From Acidobacteriota bacterium (lineage in GTDB: Bacteria > Actinomycetota > Actinomycetes > Actinomycetales > Microbacteriaceae), in NCBI GenBank assembly GCA_019351995.1, contig JABBOD010000001.1:42120-106119 (forward strand): 64,000 nt of DNA. Direction: 5' to 3'. Numbering within the stretch: the stretch's first letter is position 1; every line of letters starts with the position of its first letter. The position numbers were made by a program, and so were the translations under genes. The notes beneath the pieces are model-generated. The model had not been told where the DNA came from and did no database searches. It worked only from the letters and a program-made list of their open reading frames with translations. Positions 1 through 8,397 of this stretch are shown here, piece by piece.

Positions 1-243
1 TCCCTCGTCGGCGGCATCGTCATCGGGCTGGTGCAGTCCGGCGCCATCGGGGCGGATGCCCGGCTCGTCGTCCTGGGCGGCTTCGCCGGGGGGCTCACCA
101 CCTTCAGCACCTTCAGCGTGGAGGCCGTGCAGCTCGCCATGGACGGACGCTGGCGCACCGCGGTGAGCAGCGTGCTCGCCAACCTGACTCTCGGCCTCGC
201 GGCCTGTGTCGCAGGGTTCGCGCTCGCGGGCGGCTTCCGCTAG
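1..243 (+). CDS. crcB: Fluoride channel FluC/CrcB, C-terminal part (cut by window edge)
   Basis: This is the C-terminal 80 residues of a small membrane protein; the reading frame is open to the left edge, so the start is outside the window. The segment GGFAGGLTTFSTFSVEA is the conserved Fluc/CrcB signature, with the TTFSTF track that lines the fluoride pore. A second hydrophobic helix follows (residues near VLANLTLGLAACVAGFALA), which fits the last two of four helices. Fluc proteins work as dual-topology dimers that export fluoride passively. The next gene lies on the other strand and ends 4 bases away. The family call rests on the motif and is fairly safe. Confidence 0.85.
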   Translation, partial: SLVGGIVIGLVQSGAIGADARLVVLGGFAGGLTTFSTFSVEAVQLAMDGRWRTAVSSVLANLTLGLAACVAGFALAGGFR

Positions 244-247
244 GTGG

Positions 248-1129
248 TCACTCCTTGATGGCGCCGTCGCTGGCGTTGAGGATGCGGCGCTGGAAGATGA
301 AGAAGACGATCGCCACCGGGATGGTCATGATGGCACCGGCCGCGAGCTTGAGCGGGTACTGCGTGCCCTGACTCAGCTGGCCACTCGCCAGCTGCGCGAC
401 CCCCTTCGTGAGAGTCGTGAGGCTGGGGCTCTGCGTCGAGATGATGAATTGCGCGAGCTCGTTCCAGGAGCCCTGAAAGCTCAGGATGATGATGGTGATC
501 AGCGCCGGTCGTGCCATCGGCAGCACCACCGACCAGAAGATCCGGAAGCTGCCCGCCCCGTCGATACGGGCTTGCTCTTCGATGGACGCCGGGATCGACT
601 CGAAGAAGTTCTTCATGATGAAGACCCCCGCGGCATCCGCCAACAGGGGGATGATCATGCCCGCGTAGCTGTCATAGATCCCCAGCTGGTTGATGACCAG
701 GAACTTGGGAATGAGCAACACCACCCCGGGAACGGCCATCACGGCGATCAGGCCGGCGAAGATCACGTTTCGGCCGCGGAACTGCAGGCGAGCGAGCGCG
801 TAGCCGGCCAGCGAGTCGAAGAAGACCCGACCGAGAGTGACGGTGACCGTCACGATGGCCGTGTTCTTGAACCAGATCGGGAAGTCCGAGTTGAAGAACA
901 GGCGCTGGTATGCCGCCGTTGTCCAGGTCTGCGGGATCAGCGAGAGCGGGTTGGCCGCGGCATCCGGTTCCGTCTTGAATGACGTCGCGACGTCGATCAG
1001 GAACGGGAAGATGTACAGCACCGCCACGGCGATCAGCAACAGGTATGTCAGGATCTGCGCGGTCAGCGCACTCGGCTTCCAGCGGTGGTGCTGCCGCACG
1101 CTCACGGTCCTGCCGGTCAATGCGGTCAT
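248..1129 (-). CDS. Carbohydrate ABC transporter permease, MalG type
   Basis: The 293-residue protein is an inner-membrane permease of the CUT1 sugar ABC importer family. It has a first membrane helix near residues 25-45, several further helices, and the EAA loop near residues 184-205 (EEQARIDGAGSFRIFW) that docks the ATPase. Its start codon overlaps the stop of the partner permease by 4 bases, so the two are translationally coupled. It is the last gene of the operon lacI-type regulator, binding protein, permease, permease. No ATPase gene follows, so the importer probably uses a shared MsiK-like ATPase encoded elsewhere, as is common in actinobacteria. The sugar cannot be read from the sequence; the divergent debranching-type glucosidase suggests a glucose oligomer. 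Confidence 0.9.
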   Translation of the reverse strand: MTALTGRTVSVRQHHRWKPSALTAQILTYLLLIAVAVLYIFPFLIDVATSFKTEPDAAANPLSLIPQTWTTAAYQRLFFNSDFPIWFKNTAIVTVTVTLGRVFFDSLAGYALARLQFRGRNVIFAGLIAVMAVPGVVLLIPKFLVINQLGIYDSYAGMIIPLLADAAGVFIMKNFFESIPASIEEQARIDGAGSFRIFWSVVLPMARPALITIIILSFQGSWNELAQFIISTQSPSLTTLTKGVAQLASGQLSQGTQYPLKLAAGAIMTIPVAIVFFIFQRRILNASDGAIKE

Positions 1130-2265
1130 CGCGAACCTCGATTCGTATTCGGCACGGCATCGACGGCGACCGCCTCGCTGACGCGACCGTCACGCTTTTC
1201 GGCGTCCGTGATCCACCCCATCCGCCGTTTCGACACCTTCTTCTCGGCGAGGACCCAGCGCTGGATGATCGTGAACACGATGATGATCGCGAAGAGAATG
1301 AAGGCGATCGCCGCTCCCTGCCCCCACTGTTGATCGTCGAAGGCGGCGGTGTATGACAGGTAGGCGGGGGTCAGGGTCGTCTTCGACGGGCCGCCCTTGG
1401 TGCCCGTATAGATCTGGTCGAAGACCTGCCAGCATCCGATCAGGCCGAGCGTGATGACCGTGAACAGCGTGGGCCGCAACTGGGGAAGCGTGACCCGGAA
1501 GAAGCGCTGCCGCGCGTTCGCTCCATCCATCATCGCCGCCTCCTCGACATCACCGCCGAGGTTCTGCAGGGCGGCGAGGAACAGCAGCATGAAGGTTCCG
1601 CCGGTGGTGAAGACGGCCAGGATGACGAAGGCCGACATCGCAACGGACGGCCCGCCGAGCCAGTCCCACCAGCTCACGCCCAGGGTGGTGTTGCCGGTCA
1701 GGAAGGCCGGACCGCTCGCGGCACCGAAGTGGAAGATCCCCCGGGGCTCGTTGAACCAGTTCGGACCGTGAGCCCCGAGAGCGGAGATGACGGCGTTCAC
1801 CGCACCGGTGGTGGAGAAGAGGAAGAGCCAGAGCACGGTGATCGCCACCGAGCTGGTGACCGACGGGAAGTAGAACGCGGTCCGGAAGAATCCGCGGCCC
1901 CGCAGCATCCGCCGATTGACCGCGAGCGCGAGCGCCATGGCGACAATCGTCTGGGTGGGAACGACCAGCAGCACGTACCAGAGGTTGTTCTTCAGGGCGG
2001 TACCAAAGTCGGTCTCGGATAATCCGCCAGCCCACAGCACCTGGCCGTAGTTCGTGGCGCCGATGAAGTTGACGCCCGACGCGAATGGCGACCCACGACC
2101 GCTCCAGTCGGAGACGCTCACCCACGCCGCCATGAGGACCGGGACGAGCAGGAACAACCCGAGAATGATGAGGATGGGAGCGGTGAACAACCAGCCGGAC
2201 GCCGCCTGCCCGCGATGGAGGCTCCTGCCCCGCCGCCGCGGAAGCCGTGTCGTTGATGTCGTCAT
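1126..2265 (-). CDS. Carbohydrate ABC transporter permease, MalF/UgpA type
   Basis: A 379-residue permease, the first of the two CUT1 membrane subunits. Helix 1 is at about residues 25-48 and the EAA loop at about 241-262 (EEAAMMDGANARQRFFRVTL). It is some 60-80 residues longer than a typical UgpA-like permease because of a basic N-terminal tail and an insertion at about residues 155-205 between two helices, in the periplasm-equivalent loop. It sits 41 bases downstream of the substrate-binding protein gene and overlaps the next permease by 4 bases. Function as a sugar permease is well supported by family; the role of the insertion is unknown. Confidence 0.9.
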   Translation of the reverse strand: MTTSTTRLPRRRGRSLHRGQAASGWLFTAPILIILGLFLLVPVLMAAWVSVSDWSGRGSPFASGVNFIGATNYGQVLWAGGLSETDFGTALKNNLWYVLLVVPTQTIVAMALALAVNRRMLRGRGFFRTAFYFPSVTSSVAITVLWLFLFSTTGAVNAVISALGAHGPNWFNEPRGIFHFGAASGPAFLTGNTTLGVSWWDWLGGPSVAMSAFVILAVFTTGGTFMLLFLAALQNLGGDVEEAAMMDGANARQRFFRVTLPQLRPTLFTVITLGLIGCWQVFDQIYTGTKGGPSKTTLTPAYLSYTAAFDDQQWGQGAAIAFILFAIIIVFTIIQRWVLAEKKVSKRRMGWITDAEKRDGRVSEAVAVDAVPNTNRGSR

Positions 2266-2306
2266 CGTCTCTCTCCCATCCCCATCTATTCCGGATCAGC
2301 GCGGCA

Positions 2307-3533
2307 CTACTTGAGGAGCGCTGCGAGGTTGGCCTGCGTCGACGAGAGGATCGTCTTCGGATCACCGGTGGCGAGCTTCGCCACCTGCGAGTTGAAGTCG
2401 CTCACCACGGCGGCGGCACCCTTGGCTGCCGGGACACCCTGCGCGTAGCTCGCCGCGTCCAGGAACGGGGTCAGCTTCGGGAACTCCTTCTTCCATTCGC
2501 CGGCCGCCGACTGGATCGACGGCATGACGCCGAAGGCCTTGGCGAATCCGAGCTGGTCGCTCTTCGTCGTCAACTGCTGGACGAGCGAAAGCGCGCCGGA
2601 CTTGTTGGCGCTGTCCGCCGCGATTCCCCAGCAGTTGGTGAACTGCAGAGTGCCGGCTCCGGCGGGGCCCTTGGGCAGCGGAACAACCTTGTAGTTGACC
2701 GCCGGGTAGTCGGCCGACTGCGATCCGGTGATCCAGTTGCCCTCGATGGTCATGGCGCCCAGCTGCTTGCCGAATGCCTCGCCACCCCACCCAGCCCCGA
2801 CATCCGCCGCGTACTTGAAGTCGCCCGCGGCCAGGTTCTGCTTGACGTAGTTCAGCGCGTCGAGGTTCGCCTGCGTGTCGGCGGTCGCCTTCGTGCTGTC
2901 GGCGTTCATCAGGTTGCCGCCGGCCTCGGTCATGAATGCTCCGATGCGCGCGTACTCCCCGCCGATGACCAGACCCGTCTGGGTGCCGGTGGTCAGCTTC
3001 TTGGCGACGGCGGACAGCTGGTCCCACGTGGTCGGGATGTCAGCATCCGTCAGCCCCGCCTTGGCCCAGAGGTCGGTGTTGATGATGAGCTGCAGCGTCG
3101 AGAAGTCCTTCGGAGCGCACACCAGCTTGTTGTTGTACGTGAAGGACTTCACCAAGCTCGGGTAGAAGTCGCTCTTGTTGGTGAGCTTGTCGCCGTATTC
3201 GTAGAGCGAGCCGTTGCTGGCGTACCCGGCAAGCGAGTCGGTCGACAGGTAGAACACATCGGCAGGCTTACCCGAGCTGAAGCCCTGGGCGAGTTGCTGA
3301 TTGAGATCGCTGGCGACCGTGACGGTGGCTTTCACGCCTGAGGTCTTCGACCAGGCTGCGACGGCGCTCTTCACGGCGGCGGTCTCGGCCGCGCCGCTCG
3401 AGCCGATGAGAACGGTGATGGGCTTCGTGCTGCTCTGCGTCGCAGTGCCGGAGCTGAACCCCGACCCGCATGCGGTCAGAGCGGCGGCGAGTCCCGCTGC
3501 AACGATTACCGCCCCCAATTTCCTGTGTTTCAT
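2307..3533 (-). CDS. Sugar-binding lipoprotein of the ABC importer
   Basis: The 408-residue protein begins with a lipoprotein signal peptide: basic start MKHRK, a hydrophobic stretch and the lipobox LTAC with the acylated cysteine at residue 22. The remainder has the composition and length of family 1 extracellular solute-binding proteins. It would be anchored to the outer face of the membrane and hand the sugar to the two permeases encoded downstream. The start is supported by GAAAGGAA about 5 bases upstream. It follows the stop codon of the LacI-type regulator gene after only 2 bases, so regulator and importer are one transcription unit. Confidence 0.92.
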   Translation of the reverse strand: MKHRKLGAVIVAAGLAAALTACGSGFSSGTATQSSTKPITVLIGSSGAAETAAVKSAVAAWSKTSGVKATVTVASDLNQQLAQGFSSGKPADVFYLSTDSLAGYASNGSLYEYGDKLTNKSDFYPSLVKSFTYNNKLVCAPKDFSTLQLIINTDLWAKAGLTDADIPTTWDQLSAVAKKLTTGTQTGLVIGGEYARIGAFMTEAGGNLMNADSTKATADTQANLDALNYVKQNLAAGDFKYAADVGAGWGGEAFGKQLGAMTIEGNWITGSQSADYPAVNYKVVPLPKGPAGAGTLQFTNCWGIAADSANKSGALSLVQQLTTKSDQLGFAKAFGVMPSIQSAAGEWKKEFPKLTPFLDAASYAQGVPAAKGAAAVVSDFNSQVAKLATGDPKTILSSTQANLAALLK

Positions 3534-3535
3534 GA

Positions 3536-4651
3536 CTATTCCTTTCGATCGTGATTGCCGGGCACGGTGCCGCCGGCTTCCTCGACGAGCTCCAGGTGAC
3601 TCGACCTGCGCACGACAAGTTGGGGGGTGATGAGGCGATGCCGCGGGTCGTCGTCCGACCCGGACCCGTGCGGCAGCACGCGACGGCCGGTCGCGCCCAT
3701 CAGCAGTTCGAAGGTGCCGGCGGCGACCTCGCCGAGGCGCTGATCCACGCTCGACAGGCCGACCGCCTGGGCGGTGGGGGTGTTGTCGAAGCCGAAGATC
3801 GGGAAGTGCGGAAGGCCCGCCTCGCGGACGGCCATCATGGCTCCGAGGGCGAGCGAATCGCTGGCGCAGACGAGCGCATCCAGCGGATGAGCCGCCGCGT
3901 CGCAGCGCGCGATGAGTTCCTCGATCACGACCCGGCCGGGGCGAACACCCTCGTCGGTCTCCATCGACAGCTCGGCAAGCTCGGCCTCGCCCGAGCCGAA
4001 AGCGGCCACCATGGCGTCCTGCCAGCCAGCGCGCCGATCGTCACCGGTACCGGATCCGAGGGGCCAGCCGAGGAATCCGATGCGACGGAGTCCGCGCTTC
4101 ACGAGGTGTTCTGTCGCCTTCCGCGTGCCGGCGCGTCCGTCGACGTCGACCCAGAGGCGGTCAGGATCGTCGAGGTCGGCCCGTCCCCACGGTCGCCCGA
4201 ACGCGACGAACGGCATCCGGTGCGCGGCAAGCCATTCGATCCGCGGGTCGTCGTAGAAGGTGGCGGTCACGACAATGGCGTCGACGTCAGCACCATCGCG
4301 AAGCTCCTGGTAGTGCCGGATCTCGTCGTCGATGTCATGCGCGGTGAAGAGCATGATGCGCATGCCGCGCTCGTCGGCTCGCTCGCCGAGCGCGTGCAGG
4401 TAGAGGTCGAGGATCGATCCCGAGATGCCGTTCAGCACCGGATTCAGACGAACACCGATCGTGGAACTCTGCTGCGTGCGCAATCGACGTGCGGAGGCGT
4501 GCGGCCGATAGCCCAGTTCGGCGATCGCGGCCTGCACCCGGAGGCGGGTCGCCTCGCGCACGATCTCGGGGGAGTTGAGCACATTGGAGACGGTCTGGCG
4601 GGAGACTCCTGCCCGCTGGGCGACGTCGTCGACGGTGGGGAGCTGTGCCAT
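3536..4651 (-). CDS. LacI-family transcriptional regulator of the sugar importer
   Basis: A LacI/GalR repressor of 371 residues. The N-terminal helix-turn-helix reads TVDDVAQRAGVSRQTVSNVL at residues 6-25, followed by the hinge helix motif (PHASARRLRT) and a periplasmic-binding-protein-like sugar sensor domain. An upstream in-frame ATG at 4687 exists, but AAGGAGG lies 7 bases before the ATG at 4651, so 4651 is taken as the start. It is the first gene of the operon with binding protein and permeases. It probably binds the near-palindrome at 4712-4737 and so controls both itself and the divergent glucosidase gene. Confidence 0.92.
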   Translation of the reverse strand: MAQLPTVDDVAQRAGVSRQTVSNVLNSPEIVREATRLRVQAAIAELGYRPHASARRLRTQQSSTIGVRLNPVLNGISGSILDLYLHALGERADERGMRIMLFTAHDIDDEIRHYQELRDGADVDAIVVTATFYDDPRIEWLAAHRMPFVAFGRPWGRADLDDPDRLWVDVDGRAGTRKATEHLVKRGLRRIGFLGWPLGSGTGDDRRAGWQDAMVAAFGSGEAELAELSMETDEGVRPGRVVIEELIARCDAAAHPLDALVCASDSLALGAMMAVREAGLPHFPIFGFDNTPTAQAVGLSSVDQRLGEVAAGTFELLMGATGRRVLPHGSGSDDDPRHRLITPQLVVRRSSHLELVEEAGGTVPGNHDRKE

Positions 4652-4711
4652 CCGCCGACCTCCTTTGGCCATGTCGTCGGCCGGCATCCGCGGTGTCCGC
4701 GCCCAGCCGGC

Positions 4712-4737
4712 CGAAAGTTTGAACGATCAAATCTTCG
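4712..4737. promoter_or_regulatory. Probable LacI-type operator
   Basis: The arms CGAAAGTTTGA and TCAAATCTTCG flank a 4-base centre ACGA and match as inverted repeats at 9 of 11 positions; the inner TTTGA/TCAAA pair is perfect. The site is in the gap between the divergent regulator and glucosidase genes and covers the -35 box of the rightward promoter. Confidence 0.7.
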
Positions 4738-4747
4738 GTGCTACATT
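4719..4747 (+). promoter_or_regulatory. Promoter of the amylo-alpha-1,6-glucosidase gene
   Basis: TTGAAC at 4719-4724 and TACATT at 4742-4747 are separated by exactly 17 bases, a good primary-sigma-factor promoter. The -35 box is inside the LacI-type operator, so repressor binding should block RNA polymerase. Transcription would start near 4754, leaving a leader of about 60 bases. Confidence 0.6.
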
Positions 4748-4813
4748 ACCCCTCACGCAAGGGCTGTCAACCGGACCCCCTCGAAGAGCGGAATTGACGA
4801 GGTCGTTGTTCAC

Positions 4814-6727
4814 ATGGAAGAGACCCGGATCGAACAGCGCCAGCCGCTTCTTCACGAGGCGGTGATCACCTTCCGCGCCCCCTCCCAGTTCTGGTCAGCC
4901 GACGATGGATCCGCCTCGCAAGCCACCTCCGGATCGACGATCGATGGCGCCTATCTCGGCGACACCCGCATCCTCAGCGGCTTCACCGTCGCGGTCGGTG
5001 GCGAGCGCGGCGAGCACCTCGTCACCGCACAGCTGAATGCCTCGACCGTGCGCTTCGACGCCCTGCACCGCCAGCTCGACGGGGCGAGCACGCCCGACCC
5101 GGAAGTCCGCTCACGTCTCACCCGCTCGGTGCGAGCCGACGGAGTCACCCATCGGCTCGAGCTCAGCTCCCGCCGCCACGTCGGCGTGAAGACCGAGTTG
5201 CAGATCGGCCTCGTCGCCGACCTCACAGCAATGCAACTGATCAAGTCAGGCGCTCACTCGCACCTCGCGCCTGCGGTCCGCGCCACCGTCGATGGCGCCG
5301 CCTGGGGAGACGGTCCGGTCAGCGTCGAACTCTCGGCACCCGGCGCGACCGTGACCGTCGATGGCTGCCGCGTCTGGCTGAGCTGGCCCGTCGAACTGGC
5401 CCCCCACGGATCCGTCTCCGTGGCATTCACGGTGACCGCGGTGGATGCTGCAGCAGCCGTCAGCGCCGCTCCTGGCCCCACGCCGTGGAGCCCGCCGGCG
5501 CTCAGCGGCGTCGACGATCTGCTCGCGCGCTGGGTCACCCGCGCTCTCGATGACCTCGACGCCCTCCGACTGGTCAGCAGACGCGCACCCGATGATGAGT
5601 TCGTCGCGGCCGGTGCGCCCTGGTTCTTCACCCTGTTCGGGCGTGACTCGCTCTGGGCCGCGCGCCTGCTGCTCCCCCTCGGAAGCAAGCTCGCAGGCTC
5701 GACACTGCGCGCGCTCGCGAATATGCAGGGAGCGGCATCTGTCGTCGACACGGCGGAGCAGCCGGGCAAGATCATGCACGAACTCCGCAGCACGGCGATG
5801 ACATTCACCGAGGGATCGCACGCCGTCGAGCTGCCGCCGCTCTACTACGGAACCGTGGACGCGACCCCGCTGTGGATCTGCCTGCTCGCTGATGCCGCAG
5901 ACGCCGGCCTGCCCGACGGCGAGGTGCGAGCACTGCTCCCCAGCCTGGTCGCGTCGTTGGAGTGGATGCGCGATTTCGGCGACAGCGACGGGGATGGCCT
6001 GCTGGAGTACGTCGACGCGAGCGGTCGCGGCCTGTCGAACCAGGGCTGGAAGGACAGCGGCGACTCGGTGCAGTGGCGCGACGGCACTCTTGCGGAAGGC
6101 CCGATCGCGCTCTGCGAAGTGCAGGCCTATGCGTTTCAGGCGGCAACCAGAGGGGCCGAGCTTCTCGACCGATTCGGCGCGGCCGGCGACGGCGACCCTT
6201 GGCGCGTCTGGGCCGCTCGACTGCAAACCGCCTTCCGCGACCGTTTCTGGATCGCTGACGCCGCGGGCTCTTACCCCGCGATCGCCCTCGACGCGCAGAA
6301 ACGCCCGGTCGACACGCTCACGAGCAACATCGGCCACCTGCTCGGCACCGGCCTGCTGAATCCGGATGAAGCGGCTCGTGTCGCCCGCCGTCTCGTGTCA
6401 CCCGAGCTCGCCTCCGGGTTCGGGCTGCGCACCATGTCCACCGACTCGACCGGATATTGGCCCCTCTCGTACCACGGCGGCAGCGTGTGGACCCACGACA
6501 CGGCGATCGCCATCGCCGGCCTCACCGCTGACGGCTTCACGGACGAAGCAGCCCAGCTCGCGGAAGGCCTGTTGCGCGCGGCGGTGGCCTTCGACTTCCG
6601 GATGCCGGAGCTGCACTCCGGCGACGCGCTGACCGACACCCCGAGGCCCGCCCCGTATCCCGCCGCCTGCCGCCCCCAGGCGTGGAGCGCCGCGGCCGCG
6701 ATCACGGTGCTCACCGCCCTGCGCTGA
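4814..6727 (+). CDS. Amylo-alpha-1,6-glucosidase / glycogen debranching-type enzyme
   Basis: The 637-residue protein has an N-terminal beta domain of the GDE_N_bis type (about residues 10-210) and a C-terminal (alpha/alpha)6 glucosidase domain. Recognisable blocks are FGRDSLWAARLLLPLG, YYGTVDATPLWICLLADA, DFGDSDGDGLLEYV, the NQGWKDSGDS segment with acidic catalytic candidates, and YWPLSYHGGSVWTHDTAI. Such enzymes hydrolyse alpha-1,6 branches or related glucosides in the cytoplasm. The first good start is ATG 4814 with GAGG 11 bases upstream; the frame is open much further upstream but that region belongs to the opposite-strand regulator. It is transcribed away from the sugar importer and shares its operator, so imported branched oligosaccharide is a likely substrate. 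Confidence 0.85.
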   Translation: MEETRIEQRQPLLHEAVITFRAPSQFWSADDGSASQATSGSTIDGAYLGDTRILSGFTVAVGGERGEHLVTAQLNASTVRFDALHRQLDGASTPDPEVRSRLTRSVRADGVTHRLELSSRRHVGVKTELQIGLVADLTAMQLIKSGAHSHLAPAVRATVDGAAWGDGPVSVELSAPGATVTVDGCRVWLSWPVELAPHGSVSVAFTVTAVDAAAAVSAAPGPTPWSPPALSGVDDLLARWVTRALDDLDALRLVSRRAPDDEFVAAGAPWFFTLFGRDSLWAARLLLPLGSKLAGSTLRALANMQGAASVVDTAEQPGKIMHELRSTAMTFTEGSHAVELPPLYYGTVDATPLWICLLADAADAGLPDGEVRALLPSLVASLEWMRDFGDSDGDGLLEYVDASGRGLSNQGWKDSGDSVQWRDGTLAEGPIALCEVQAYAFQAATRGAELLDRFGAAGDGDPWRVWAARLQTAFRDRFWIADAAGSYPAIALDAQKRPVDTLTSNIGHLLGTGLLNPDEAARVARRLVSPELASGFGLRTMSTDSTGYWPLSYHGGSVWTHDTAIAIAGLTADGFTDEAAQLAEGLLRAAVAFDFRMPELHSGDALTDTPRPAPYPAACRPQAWSAAAAITVLTALR

Positions 6728-6731
6728 AAGC

Positions 6732-6757
6732 GCCCGCCCGCCCGCCCGCCCGCCCGC
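6732..6757. repeat. GCCC microsatellite, six units
   Basis: Six tandem copies of GCCC lie just after the glucosidase stop codon and run into the first hairpin of the adjacent palindromic element. They are likely slippage-derived and noncoding. Confidence 0.8.
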
Positions 6758-6819
6758 TGAGAGTACGTATATCTGCGTACTCTCAGCGCCGAGAGCGGGT
6801 CGAAACCCGTACTCTCGGC
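6755..6819. repeat. Two-hairpin palindromic element, copy 1
   Basis: Hairpin 1 has a perfect 13-bp stem (6755-6767 with 6776-6788) and an 8-base loop TATATCTG. Hairpin 2 (6788-6819) pairs CGAGAG with CTCTCG and CGGGT with ACCCG around a CGAA loop, with a 2-base TA bulge. A second copy with the same architecture and mostly the same bases is at 30367-30428. It lies between converging genes and could stop transcription in both directions, but there is no T-tract. It may be a dispersed REP-like element. Confidence 0.75.
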
Positions 6820-6840
6820 GCGAGGTGCGAGGTGCGAGGT
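6820..6840. repeat. GCGAGGT tandem repeat, three units
   Basis: Three exact 7-bp units directly follow the palindromic element, between the converging glucosidase and monooxygenase-like genes. No function is apparent. Confidence 0.8.
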
Positions 6841-6896
6841 GCCGGAACGAGCGGTACCCCTCGACGGCGAGAGTTCGCAGCATCCGGATGCCGCCC

Positions 6897-8000
6897 CTAT
6901 CGCTGATCGAGGGAGGAGAGCGTGGCGACCACCTGGCGCGCGATCGTGCGCCCCGCTCGGTTCGCTCCGATCGTGGACGCGGTGGGCCCGTAACCCGCGA
7001 AGAACACCCGTGCGTTGCGCCAGGCCGCGCCACCGCCGACCCCGATGCCGCCCGCCTTTTCGCGAAGTTTGAGGGGGGCCAGGTGGCGCAGTTCGGGACG
7101 GAAGCCGGTCGCCCAGATGATCGCGTCGGCGTGCTGGAAGCGGCCATCCGGCCAGCGGACGCCATCCGCTTCGATCGAGGCGAACATCGGCTGCGCGGTC
7201 AGCAGGCCGCGATCGATGGCAGCCTGGATCCGACGCGACCGCGGCACGCCGGTCGTGGAGACGATGCTCGGCAGCGCGCGGCCTTCGCGGGCCGCCGCAT
7301 CCTGCAGCGCAACGGCGCTGACCCCGGACTCGATGTTGAGCTCCTGGTCTTCGAGAAACTCGATCGGGCGGCGCGCGACCCAGGTCAGTGAGCCTGCCAC
7401 GTTCTCCAGCTCCATGAGGAAGCCGATCGCGCTCGTCCCGCCTCCGACGACGACGACATCCTGCCCGGCGAAATCGACGGCGCTCCCGTACTCGGTGGTG
7501 TGAAGCTGGCGTCCACCGAAGTCGTTCATCCCCGGATACCAGGGAACAAAGGGCGAGCCCCAGGTTCCGGTCGCGTTCACCAGCACGCGCGTCGAGACCG
7601 CTCGCTCGCCGTGGTCGCCGCTGAAGCGGACGCGGAATCCGTCGAGCGTCGGCTCGACTTTCGTCACGTTGGCCGGACGAACCACCTGCAGGCCGTAATG
7701 CTCCTCGTAGCGGGTGTAGAAGTCGGCGACGACATTCTTGGCGGGTGCGGCGCGGTCAGCGGTGTCGAAGCTGACGCCGAGCTCTTCCATGCCGGGGAGG
7801 TCGTTGACGCGGTGGGCGTAGCCGAGTCGGAGAGCCTCCCACCGGAACTGCCATGCGCCCCCCGCGCCGGGTCCGCGATCGAGCATCACGAAGTCGTTGC
7901 CGGGCTCGAGTCCGAGCCGACGCAGGTAATAGGCGACCGACAGACCCGCCTGACCCGCGCCGACCACGAGTACCGCGGTGTCGGTGGTGCGCTCGGTCAC
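6897..8000 (-). CDS. FAD-dependent oxidoreductase, flavin monooxygenase-like
   Basis: A 367-residue flavoprotein. GAGQAG at residues 14-19 is the FAD-binding Rossmann motif and VVGGGTSA near residues 184-191 is the NAD(P)H-binding motif; between them FGGRQLHTTEY resembles the linker fingerprint of flavin monooxygenases. The late motif WATGFRPEL is typical of the group. Substrate is unknown; related proteins oxidise small organic molecules or ions. It is a lone gene, convergent with the glucosidase and divergent from the DUF3073 gene. The GTG start lies 6 bases after TAACGT (8012-8007) with no ribosome binding site, pointing to a leaderless message. Confidence 0.85.
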   Translation of the reverse strand: MTERTTDTAVLVVGAGQAGLSVAYYLRRLGLEPGNDFVMLDRGPGAGGAWQFRWEALRLGYAHRVNDLPGMEELGVSFDTADRAAPAKNVVADFYTRYEEHYGLQVVRPANVTKVEPTLDGFRVRFSGDHGERAVSTRVLVNATGTWGSPFVPWYPGMNDFGGRQLHTTEYGSAVDFAGQDVVVVGGGTSAIGFLMELENVAGSLTWVARRPIEFLEDQELNIESGVSAVALQDAAAREGRALPSIVSTTGVPRSRRIQAAIDRGLLTAQPMFASIEADGVRWPDGRFQHADAIIWATGFRPELRHLAPLKLREKAGGIGVGGGAAWRNARVFFAGYGPTASTIGANRAGRTIARQVVATLSSLDQR

Positions 8001-8113
8001 GACACCACGTTAGCGGGCTGCACCGCGGCCCATCCTGGGTCATGGATGCTGCGTGATAGACTTCCGCGCAGTCTTTCACCTGTTCCACATCCTGATATCT
8101 GAGGGGGTCACGC

Positions 8114-8335
8114 ATGGGGCGCGGCCGTCAAAAAGCGAAGCACACCAAGGTCGCTCGCGACCTGAAGTACTTCTCCCCTGACACCAACTACGGTGCTCTG
8201 CAGCAGGAGCTCAGCCACGGCGAGCCCGGCGACCCTCGACTCGAGGAGGATCTCGAGAAGTGGCCGGAATACGCGGCGTATGACGCGGACGACGACGAGT
8301 TGGATGACGCCGAGGACCAGTCGAAGTCTGCCTAG
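8114..8335 (+). CDS. DUF3073 small acidic protein
   Basis: A 73-residue protein with a basic N-terminus (MGRGRQKAKHTKVARDLKY) and a strongly acidic tail (DADDDELDDAEDQ). The N-terminal segment is the DUF3073 signature found widely in actinobacteria, commonly next to purM as here (purM ends 63 bases away on the other strand). The charge pattern could suit nucleic acid or ribosome contact, but no function is known. GAGGGGG is 7 bases before the ATG. Confidence 0.88.
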   Translation: MGRGRQKAKHTKVARDLKYFSPDTNYGALQQELSHGEPGDPRLEEDLEKWPEYAAYDADDDELDDAEDQSKSA

Positions 8336-8337
8336 AC

Positions 8338-8389
8338 TCGCGACTGTCTCAGTCCGCGGTTGTCTGAGTCCGCGACTGTCGCTCAGTCG
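8338..8389. repeat. Three imperfect 16-20 bp repeats between converging genes
   Basis: Three units of the form GCGACTGTC..CAGTC follow each other (about 8338-8353, 8355-8370, 8371-8389). Each contains GACTG/CAGTC or a close variant, so each can form a short stem. They lie between the converging DUF3073 and purM genes and could act as a weak bidirectional terminator. Confidence 0.5.
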
Positions 8390-8397
8390 GCGCCGGT

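Noticed and set aside
5246-6337. 363-codon open frame opposite the glucosidase gene
   Set aside because: Antisense to a motif-rich coding region, with Arg/Ala-rich composition typical of GC-driven shadows.
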